NCBI GenBank assembly: GCA_016931515.1
Contig: JAFGEQ010000024.1
Location: 36,409 to 100,408, forward strand
Reading direction: 5' to 3'
Origin: a candidate division CSSED10-310 bacterium
Lineage (GTDB): Bacteria > CSSED10-310
DNA: 64,000 nucleotides
Position numbers and translations under genes: made by a program. Shown one piece after another: positions 38,156-44,323 of this stretch (its first letter is position 1; each line of letters opens with the position of its first letter). Under the pieces are notes generated by a model. That model ran no database searches, was not told where the DNA came from, and worked only from the letters and a program-made list of their open reading frames with translations.

Positions 38156-38630
38156 CAGATAATCCTCCAGGGAAAGTTAGAATGTTACTCTTCATCAAGG
38201 ACCTGTCATGACTGATTTCCCGGAAAAGGCCCCTTTCTTTTAACTCCATCCACCGGATCAGTCGCTCGCGGTTGAAACGGATCCTGCCGGCGACTTCAAA
38301 CGCCGGCACGTTATCGAGACAATTCACGAGTTCCGGGACCGTGATCCCCAGAAATGCCGCGGTCTCCTCAATATCCATTACTTCACGATCAGCGAGGGGC
38401 GTCCGAAGCTGATGATCGAGTGCGATCCGGATCCGGAGATCTGCATCATCAGGCATTGCCAATTCCGAGAATGGTTCCAGCGCCATTCGGAGAGTCCGTG
38501 CCGATTCGGCCTGAGTCCAGCATTCCGCGCATATTGACAGATGGCTCATAAAACTTTCATGCTCAACAGAGTTAAGTTTACCGGCCAGGAAACTTTCCAG
38601 ATAACGGCATTCGTTAAGATTCCGATTCAT
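38115..38630 (-). CDS. Zinc-finger anti-sigma protein with excisionase-like HTH
   Basis: 171 residues. The N-terminal part (HESFMSHLSICAECW) has the H-x3-C-x2-C zinc anti-sigma (ZAS) motif that binds ECF sigma factors. The C-terminal part (MDIEETAAFLGITVPELVN, then FEVAGRIRFNRERLIRWME) looks like an excisionase/MerR-type helix-turn-helix. No membrane segment lies between them, so it is cytosolic. The start has GGAGGAGGGGCG upstream and overlaps the sigma stop by 4 bp (ATGA). The gene order sigma then anti-sigma is standard. The added DNA-binding domain is unusual and may make it a direct regulator as well as a sigma trap. Confidence 0.75.
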   Translation of the reverse strand: MNRNLNECRYLESFLAGKLNSVEHESFMSHLSICAECWTQAESARTLRMALEPFSELAMPDDADLRIRIALDHQLRTPLADREVMDIEETAAFLGITVPELVNCLDNVPAFEVAGRIRFNRERLIRWMELKERGLFREISHDRSLMKSNILTFPGGLSDEQHDEKANSGSF

Positions 38631-39196
38631 CGCCCCTCCTCCGTGCTTTTGGAAACCTCCTGGTCATTAACAGCACCAGCCGATTTCAACACCGCCCTGA
38701 TCCGATGAAGGCGTACTCGAACAGCTTCCGGCGTCAATCCCATGATGCCCGCAATTGACAATCCGTCCAGTCCTTCCAGTTCCTTCAACAGCACCAGGAT
38801 TTTGTCCTCCGGTTGAAGTCCTGCAAGGAGTCGCTGCAACGTATCGCAAGCTACCAATCGCTGTTCGAAGCGTCCTCTGTCACCCGGGTCCGGTAACGGT
38901 TTCGAGGAGTGGTTTCGCATGTCCCACCGTTTCCGGTTGCGCCCGATATCGCGAATCCGGTTGGCGGATATCTGAAACAGCCAGGACCTGAAACGGTCAG
39001 CCGGCTGATACTTGTCCGCCGCTCCCGCAACGCGCAGAAATACGTCCTGAACCGCGTCTTCGGCATCGGCAGGTGATCCCAGGCAGGCGACTGCAAACCG
39101 GAATACCCGGTGGCGATACCGCTCATACAGCATGGTGAACGCGTCCGTCGTACCTGCTGCAAACATGACCATCAACTCCTCGTCACTAAACCGCAT
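38627..39196 (-). CDS. ECF-family RNA polymerase sigma factor
   Basis: A 189-residue sigma70-family factor with regions 2 and 4 only. Region 2: AFTMLYERYRHRVFRFAVAC, DAEDAVQDVFLRV and FRSWLFQISANRIRD. Region 4: RLLAGLQPEDKILVLLKELEGLDGLSIAGIMGLTPEAVRVRLHRIRAVL, a helix-turn-helix for the -35 box. The start at 39196 is chosen because GGAGGCAGA precedes that ATG and region 2 begins right after it. The frame is open for 69 bp upstream but that part looks non-coding. It is the first gene of the sigma, anti-sigma, GspF-GspE operon. By analogy with other ECF factors it likely drives its own operon. Confidence 0.9.
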   Translation of the reverse strand: MRFSDEELMVMFAAGTTDAFTMLYERYRHRVFRFAVACLGSPADAEDAVQDVFLRVAGAADKYQPADRFRSWLFQISANRIRDIGRNRKRWDMRNHSSKPLPDPGDRGRFEQRLVACDTLQRLLAGLQPEDKILVLLKELEGLDGLSIAGIMGLTPEAVRVRLHRIRAVLKSAGAVNDQEVSKSTEEGR

Positions 39197-39332
39197 TCTG
39201 CCTCCATTCACCTGTAAAACAATCGTGAGGACGATTATGTTACAGAGGCAGACGATTTTTTTCACGGGTGTCGCGTTTCAGAACGGGCATACCACCAAAC
39301 GCGGCTTATTCTGGATCATGGGAATTGATTGG

Positions 39333-39542
39333 CTATGATTGTTTAGCCTCGTTACAAGGTTGAACACCTATCGATTTCAAAATAGTGACCATCGGACACC
39401 AACCGGTAAACCCGGATTGAAGAAGATTCAATCCGATAAAAGCGGTAAACAGCAACCAATAGGGCGATAGGAACTTTGCCAGAACCAGGCTTAATATAAT
39501 AAAAACACCTGCAATAACCCGTAACCATCTTTCAATATTCAT
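39333..39542 (-). CDS. YgaP-like DUF2892 membrane protein
   Basis: A 69-residue protein with two membrane segments and the family pattern NIERWLRVIAGVFIILSLVL, then LLQSGFTGWCPMVTILKSIG. In other bacteria this small domain is fused to or encoded with rhodaneses (YgaP). Here it stands alone. The Cys in GWCP is conserved in the family. TGGAGGTGATTT precedes the ATG. It is likely an independent short transcript. Confidence 0.85.
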   Translation of the reverse strand: MNIERWLRVIAGVFIILSLVLAKFLSPYWLLFTAFIGLNLLQSGFTGWCPMVTILKSIGVQPCNEAKQS

Positions 39543-39764
39543 AAATCACCTCCAGGTCCCTTAGATATCTGTGGGAGACTTGCGTTACATGGTCACTGTG
39601 CGCAAATCACTCTTCTCTTTGGACCTTTACTGTGCGCATCTTTCACTGGTTGCGTACCCCTGGCCGCATTCGGTTGCCGCTGCGTGGCGATCAATGTTCA
39701 AGGTTTTGCTCTCGTCGTCTCGTCCTTTCCTCTTCCCCTGTCCGTACCCGAACAGGACAATTTT

Positions 39765-40439
39765 TTAAGTGAGGTCTTTCACCTGCCATTGAGGAATCTC
39801 TTGAATTCCGCGGGAAGACATTCTGTAAATCCCCGGCGATTCCCGCTCAAACCATCCGTACACGTTCCGATACAAAATGGTCCTGGCATCAGGTTCCTTG
39901 AGAGCAAAGGCTACCTGTGAGGCCTTCGTCGGACCGTTTTCCTGAAGGAACCGGCCGATCGCAAGAGCTCTCTGCCTGTATGCCGTCATGATACCTTTTC
40001 TCATGTCGGTTCCTCCAGTGTTGGGATCACCTTTCCGTCGTACGAACTCACCGAGTAAATACTCCCTGCGCTGTCTCGATTTGCGGGGATGATACTCTCC
40101 AGGATCGAGAACCACCTCGACACTTCCCGTCTTCAGATGCGGATCGATCGTCAGTAGACCTAGGCCCAACAGCCGGAGCAGCTTGATAACCTGTTTCCGA
40201 CGCCGTTTCAGCGCGCGGCATTGTCTGCGAACGCCAATATAGACTTTTGTGGTCAGAGCTTGTCGATCGACCGCCTGCAGTATGACATCCAGATTAAGCG
40301 AGAGCTTTAGTTCAACGATCACGGGTTCATCGTCACCGCGTACAGCGAGGACATCACAAGCGTGGATTTCGGCTTTCACCTCATAGTTCTGTGATTCCAG
40401 GAATTTCTTAACAGGGAGGTAGAGATCTGATTCTTTCAT
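39765..40439 (-). CDS. DUF2161 PD-(D/E)XK-like protein
   Basis: 224 residues. The N-terminal half has the nuclease-like core VKAEIHACDVLAVRG (Asp) and PVIVELKLSLN (E-x-K), then QAVDRQALTTKVYIGV, all features of DUF2161 (PD-(D/E)XK-type phosphodiesterase). The C-terminal part RQRALAIGRFLQENGPTKASQVA to RNVYGWFERESPGIYRMS looks like a winged-helix. The role is unknown. AAAGGGAACA precedes the ATG. It is divergent from the M3-like peptidase gene. The 222-bp gap downstream holds a direct repeat ACTGTGCGCA (two copies near 39600 and 39635) and nothing else clear. Confidence 0.8.
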   Translation of the reverse strand: MKESDLYLPVKKFLESQNYEVKAEIHACDVLAVRGDDEPVIVELKLSLNLDVILQAVDRQALTTKVYIGVRRQCRALKRRRKQVIKLLRLLGLGLLTIDPHLKTGSVEVVLDPGEYHPRKSRQRREYLLGEFVRRKGDPNTGGTDMRKGIMTAYRQRALAIGRFLQENGPTKASQVAFALKEPDARTILYRNVYGWFERESPGIYRMSSRGIQEIPQWQVKDLT

Positions 40440-40564
40440 TGTTCCCTTTATTGACGGGGTGCGGTGTTCACACAGTCCGTTTCAATAGTAACAGGCAGAG
40501 CTTGCAGACGGCAACGCATAACGGAGTGAACAGCTCGGTGAACCCAGGTTCATCATACAACATC

Positions 40565-40584
40565 CTTGACGCACACCGGTTTGG
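40565..40584 (+). repeat. 20-bp intergenic motif, copy 1
   Basis: CTTGACGCACACCGGTTTGG lies 75 bp before the peptidase ATG (44 bp before a small upstream ORF). 18 of 20 bases are shared with the copy at 43178-43197, which also lies just before a gene. It could be a promoter element or a shared regulator site. Confidence 0.45.
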
Positions 40585-40608
40585 CTGGCACATTGGAGGT
40601 AATCCGGA

Positions 40609-40647
40609 ATGAACCCGTTCGTCGTTTCGCGGCAAATCTATGTGTGA
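40609..40647 (+). CDS. Possible 12-codon leader ORF before the M3-like peptidase
   Basis: GGAGGTAATCCGG (GGAGG at 40595-40599) sits at ideal distance from an ATG at 40609 that opens the 12-residue frame MNPFVVSRQIYV and stops at 40647. The stop overlaps the ATG of the peptidase (40640), which has no SD of its own. Either the peptide couples translation to the downstream gene, or a frameshift has split the peptidase N-terminus. Confidence 0.35.
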   Translation: MNPFVVSRQIYV

Positions 40648-41998
40648 CTCGTCCCGGGAGCCAACAATCTTGCGATTACCATTTCTGATTGATTTTCAAA
40701 CTCAATACATGAAACTATTTTATGTACGGGCGCGGCTGCTTTGGGAGAACTTTTCCTGCGATACCCATCATGATACACGTCTCATCGACAGCGCATTCTA
40801 CGAACTGGCTCTTTCGTTCCATGAGCGATCGTGCGAAGATGGTGCGGCTGACATCAGGGATAGAAACGATTCGCCAGCCGACTCCGGAACCCTTTACAAC
40901 CTCATCCGTCGTATTATTCTGCGTGACCTGGTGGACCGTCATCCGGATGTTGCAGCTTTGATTTTTCGCCTGAGTGACTATGATTACCATTATGGAACCG
41001 ACCTTGACCGGGGCACCGATCCAGCCCGGTATCGAGCGGTAATGAGCCGGCGAATAGCGCCGGATGTGCTGGAACTGATGCGGATCCGAAATCGGTTGGC
41101 GATCGAACTGGGATATAACTGTTACCGATCGCTGGTTTTCGATATCGAGGACATTGACCAAGCCGGTTTAACCGCACTGCTGAACCGGCACCTGGAGGAG
41201 AATCTCGACGCAGCCCGGTCAATCGCCAGCGATCACGCGATTACGTTGACGCCGGGTTGGCTCGACGGGCTTCATCACATCGGACGGGCACCATGCAGCA
41301 TGTCACCGGAATCCGCCATCTTTGAGCTAACCCGGCAACTGGGTCTGCATCGGGCCGCAGACAGAATCCGAATTACCTGCAGGGACAATGGTTTCGGCTA
41401 CACCAGTGTCATTGCATTCCGTGACATCCATATCCTCTCGGGGCCCCTGGATTCTCTGAGCGCATGGGGAACACTATTTCATGAAGCCGGTCATGCCATT
41501 GCGTGCGCCATGAACATGGAAAGCGGCCTTTTCGGAACCTGGAGCGCCGGCTTTGATGAGGCCATGGCGGAAGTGATAGAGCCGGTTGCCGCGCGTATGC
41601 TGCTGGATCGTGAGCAGCAGACATCGCTTCGGGATATAGGCATTCTGACAAGCTGCCGCTGTGCATTGAGCGCTTTGTTCGAGTTTGCGCTCTGGGACGA
41701 CCCGTCGCAGGCGGAAAAGCTGTTTTCAGACTTCTTCAGCCGTCTGGTCACGGGCACGGGCGATCCGGCGTTATGGGTGTTCGATACGTTTCGCAGTATC
41801 GATCCGTTCTATATCTATCATTATGTGGTGGGACACCGGCTGGCTGAGCGGATTTTCGAGCATTTGACGGTTCAGGCAGGAGCGGATCACGAGAAATGGG
41901 GCGAATGGCTCATTCGACGCTTTTATGCAGACGGTCGCAAGCGATCATTGGTAAAAAAGACCGCTGAATCCGGTGTGGGTGATTTATGGTTATTGTGA
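40640..41998 (+). CDS. M3/M2-like zinc oligopeptidase
   Basis: A 452-residue, mostly helical protein with the gluzincin motif HEAGHA (H281, E282, H285) and a downstream acidic site in GFDEAMAEVIEP (about E307-E311). IRNRLAIELGYNCYRSLVFD and the C-terminal YHYVVGHRLAERIF are in the style of oligoendopeptidase F and M2/M32-type enzymes, though it is shorter than most M3 members (550-700 residues). There is no signal peptide, so it probably trims peptides in the cytoplasm. No SD is next to the ATG; see the leader ORF at 40609. The 200-bp upstream gap carries the shared 20-bp motif. Confidence 0.75.
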   Translation: MCDSSREPTILRLPFLIDFQTQYMKLFYVRARLLWENFSCDTHHDTRLIDSAFYELALSFHERSCEDGAADIRDRNDSPADSGTLYNLIRRIILRDLVDRHPDVAALIFRLSDYDYHYGTDLDRGTDPARYRAVMSRRIAPDVLELMRIRNRLAIELGYNCYRSLVFDIEDIDQAGLTALLNRHLEENLDAARSIASDHAITLTPGWLDGLHHIGRAPCSMSPESAIFELTRQLGLHRAADRIRITCRDNGFGYTSVIAFRDIHILSGPLDSLSAWGTLFHEAGHAIACAMNMESGLFGTWSAGFDEAMAEVIEPVAARMLLDREQQTSLRDIGILTSCRCALSALFEFALWDDPSQAEKLFSDFFSRLVTGTGDPALWVFDTFRSIDPFYIYHYVVGHRLAERIFEHLTVQAGADHEKWGEWLIRRFYADGRKRSLVKKTAESGVGDLWLL

Positions 41999-42031
41999 GT
42001 AAGTGACTGAAAACATGGAGAGTGAACAACA

Positions 42032-42400
42032 ATGAACGAACATCTGAAAACCCAATTCGTTTCAGACCATCTGGTCGATCAGATTATTGATGGCCGGAAA
42101 ACCGCAAGCGTGGTCGGACTGGACGAGGTTGATGTGCCGGAAGACGACTACAACGATGCGCTGGTCGTCGGTCGGTATTACGATGTGTATGACAGCCGGT
42201 TTCAACCGCGGGTTACGATTCGGATCACCGCGATGGAGCTATGCCGGTGGGATGTTATCCCGGAGAGGTTGTGGCGGGGTGAGGTGGAGAGGAGTGCCGA
42301 TGAATTCCGTGAAGACCACGTGGACTATTTCGGGAATCCGGGACCTGATTTTGAGTTCATTGCTTACTATTTTAGGGTAGTGGAGAAAAACGAGAGGTGA
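42032..42400 (+). CDS. ASCH-domain protein
   Basis: A 122-residue protein with an ASCH fold: DHLVDQIIDGRKTASVVGLDE, then VVGRYYDVYDSRFQPRVTIRITAME and LWRGEVERSADEFREDHVDYFG. The G-R-K-T segment is the typical ASCH motif near the proposed RNA-binding cleft. The family is related to PUA domains and includes small RNA hydrolases and coactivators; the role here is unknown. GGAGAGTGAACAAC precedes the ATG. It follows the peptidase gene by 33 bp on the same strand and may share its transcript. Confidence 0.8.
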   Translation: MNEHLKTQFVSDHLVDQIIDGRKTASVVGLDEVDVPEDDYNDALVVGRYYDVYDSRFQPRVTIRITAMELCRWDVIPERLWRGEVERSADEFREDHVDYFGNPGPDFEFIAYYFRVVEKNER

Positions 42401-42501
42401 ACGGTCTGGATGACTAGGGTTGGAAGCCAGGTTCCACTGCCCATCTCGTGCTTTGCGCGATCCAGTAGCCCTCAATGGCGGCTGCATTAAGAATCATAAA
42501 A

Positions 42502-42547
42502 TGTTAATTACACTTGACATGAGTTCAAATGTTAATTATACTTAACA
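42502..42547 (+). promoter_or_regulatory. Autoregulated promoter of the XRE gene, leaderless
   Basis: -35 TTGACA (42514-42519), 17-bp spacer, -10 TATACT (42537-42542). Two near-identical sites, TGTTAATTACACTTGACA (42502-42519) and TGTTAATTATACTTAACA (42530-42547), differ at two bases. The second is an inverted repeat TGTTAA-N6-TTAACA. One covers the -35, the other the -10. The predicted start of transcription falls on the ATG at 42550. Confidence 0.75.
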
Positions 42548-42549
42548 TT

Positions 42550-42768
42550 ATGACTCACGAACACGTATCAAATAACATAAAGGAACTTCGCAAGAACAGT
42601 GGTTTCACGCAAGCGCAACTGGCTGAGTTAGTGGGTGTGGCTCGAGTGTCCATTGTCGCGATTGAAAACGGGCGCTTTCTTCCGACGATTGAAACAGCTC
42701 TGCGCATCAGTAAAGCATTAGGTGTTTCGATTGAGCGTATATTCTGGCTAAAGGATGAAACCAAATGA
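42550..42768 (+). CDS. XRE-family HTH regulator
   Basis: A 72-residue Cro/CI-type regulator: NNIKELRKNSGFTQAQLAEL, then VGVARVSIVAIENGRFLPT and IETALRISKALGVSIERIFW. This covers the five-helix HTH_3 domain with almost nothing else, as in YozG-type regulators. The start is the ATG at 42550: the frame extends 21 bp further back, but that part is the operator. There is no SD, so the mRNA is probably leaderless. The stop overlaps the start of the membrane protein gene by 4 bp. The pair resembles XRE/small membrane protein modules in which the membrane protein may sense a signal (inference). Confidence 0.9.
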   Translation: MTHEHVSNNIKELRKNSGFTQAQLAELVGVARVSIVAIENGRFLPTIETALRISKALGVSIERIFWLKDETK

Positions 42769-43139
42769 AAAAAGTATTTTTACATTTCTACTTTTCAAGG
42801 GCCCTCCTGAGCTCTATTTTTTCCGTATTCATAATGGGGATCACTTGGAAAGCCCTATTTCTGGCAATTTCGTTTTTTGGATTGTTTTTACTCTATCTTC
42901 ATAGCGGTTGGTTCAGTATTGATTTGAATCATCCATTTATGCCTTTGCGACGTGACCCTCGAGGGTTGGAGATTCAAAGAAAGGCTCTTCTGGCTTCTGT
43001 GATTTCGGGCCTGTTCATCAACTTGTTTTCATCGCAGCTGACGGGTCTTACAGGCTTTTCTCTACCAGGCAATGTTGCTGTTTCTATTGGGATTATCACT
43101 TATTTTGTCACGCAGTTTATCCTGTTTATTCGTGCTTGA
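42765..43139 (+). CDS. Small membrane protein coupled to the XRE regulator
   Basis: 124 residues with four hydrophobic segments (about 8-25, 27-47, 73-92 and 103-122) and a basic middle loop (PLRRDPRGLEIQRK). I do not recognise a named family. It is encoded in a 4-bp overlap with the XRE gene and expressed with it. It could be a partner that anchors or inhibits the regulator, but nothing in the sequence shows that. Confidence 0.7.
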   Translation: MKKVFLHFYFSRALLSSIFSVFIMGITWKALFLAISFFGLFLLYLHSGWFSIDLNHPFMPLRRDPRGLEIQRKALLASVISGLFINLFSSQLTGLTGFSLPGNVAVSIGIITYFVTQFILFIRA

Positions 43140-43177
43140 CTGTTGTATCCGCTGTTGAAAAGCTCGTCGCACAAAAC

Positions 43178-43197
43178 CTTGACGAACACCGGTTCGG
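43178..43197 (+). repeat. 20-bp intergenic motif, copy 2
   Basis: CTTGACGAACACCGGTTCGG, 37 bp before the retropepsin-like gene and 18/20 identical to 40565-40584. Confidence 0.45.
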
Positions 43198-43233
43198 CGC
43201 TGATTATAGGAACATCTACCGGAGGATAAATAT

Positions 43234-44238
43234 ATGACGATCACACAAATTATCAGTGGTAACAAGGATTCGAGTTGGAAAACGCGGTTGTTCTTGTTGA
43301 TCATCATGGTATTGGCGATCGGTCCGCAGATCACACACAGCTCAGACACCGTCATGGCAGTTGATACCGCAAAAACAATCGCTCCTGCTTTGCCGGACCA
43401 TCCGAAAATCATTCCGTTCCAGCTCCAAAATGATCGGATCATCCTTCAGGCAGTGATCGGAGACTCGAAACCGATGAAATTGATTCTCGATACCGGCATG
43501 CAATCCGACGGGATACTGGTTTACAATCCTGACATCCGGGATTCGATCACGATGATCGATCCGATCGGCGCTGATATCAGCGGTGCCGGTAAAGACGGTC
43601 CAGCCGGTGCGGTATTTTCGGATTCGATGGGTTTTCGGATTGCCGGCATCGAATTCCCGAACCACCGGATAATCATGCTCCAGAATGACAGCTTCCGCGG
43701 GTTCCCATCGGATGGAGTTGTCGGGTATTCGTTACTCGGGCATTACGCGGTGGAAGTGAACTACGACCGAAATGAGCTGCTGTTGCACGATTCAGACAAA
43801 TTGACAGTAGATGCCTCGTGGACTGCCATCCCATTGTTTTTCAAGGAAAATAAAGTGCCATGGACCACCATCCGGATTGCTGTTGAAGACGAATCACCGG
43901 TTCTACTGGCCTGTTATATCGATTCCGCATCGAGGGAAACTATTGAATGCCTGACGAGACCCGGTTGCTCATTCAAGCTGCCGAAAAACCTGGAACCGGT
44001 TTATCTGGGCAGAGGTTTGTCCGGAGATATTAACGGAAACAAAGGTAAAATAGGAAAGGTGATGATCGGTCCGCATGAGCTCCATGATATCGAGGCGGCA
44101 TTTGTCCCAACCGAGCATCGATCGAAACAACCCGGTGCAGATGGTGTTATTGGTGGCGGATTATTGAAACACTTCAACGTGATCTACGATTATACACACC
44201 TGGTATTCTATCTAAAACCGCGCGAAACAGATCTCTGA
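43234..44238 (+). CDS. Retropepsin-like aspartyl protease, membrane-anchored or secreted
   Basis: A 334-residue protein with an N-terminal hydrophobic segment (LFLLIIMVLAIGPQITHS). The first aspartyl domain has the motif LILDTGMQSDGILV (DTG), with GYSLLGHYAVEVNYDRNELLL. The second half repeats the fold: ACYIDSASRETI (IDSA in place of DTG) and GADGVIGGGLLKHFNVIYDY. This two-domain layout matches the aspartyl-protease-2 family of bacteria. Whether it is active is uncertain because the second Asp motif is degenerate. ACCGGAGGATAAATAT precedes the ATG. Confidence 0.75.
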   Translation: MTITQIISGNKDSSWKTRLFLLIIMVLAIGPQITHSSDTVMAVDTAKTIAPALPDHPKIIPFQLQNDRIILQAVIGDSKPMKLILDTGMQSDGILVYNPDIRDSITMIDPIGADISGAGKDGPAGAVFSDSMGFRIAGIEFPNHRIIMLQNDSFRGFPSDGVVGYSLLGHYAVEVNYDRNELLLHDSDKLTVDASWTAIPLFFKENKVPWTTIRIAVEDESPVLLACYIDSASRETIECLTRPGCSFKLPKNLEPVYLGRGLSGDINGNKGKIGKVMIGPHELHDIEAAFVPTEHRSKQPGADGVIGGGLLKHFNVIYDYTHLVFYLKPRETDL

Positions 44239-44288
44239 GATAATCCGCTGTTTCTCATGACGCCCAAGCCCTAAATATTTTTACATTC

Positions 44289-44317
44289 TTGAAGACAGTC
44301 TCCAATCCATCTAGAAT
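44289..44317 (+). promoter_or_regulatory. Promoter predicting a leaderless mRNA (kinase-ATPase gene)
   Basis: -35 TTGAAG (44289-44294), 17-bp spacer, -10 TAGAAT (44312-44317), then 6 nt to the ATG at 44324. No SD is present. Confidence 0.6.
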
Positions 44318-44323
44318 CAAGTC

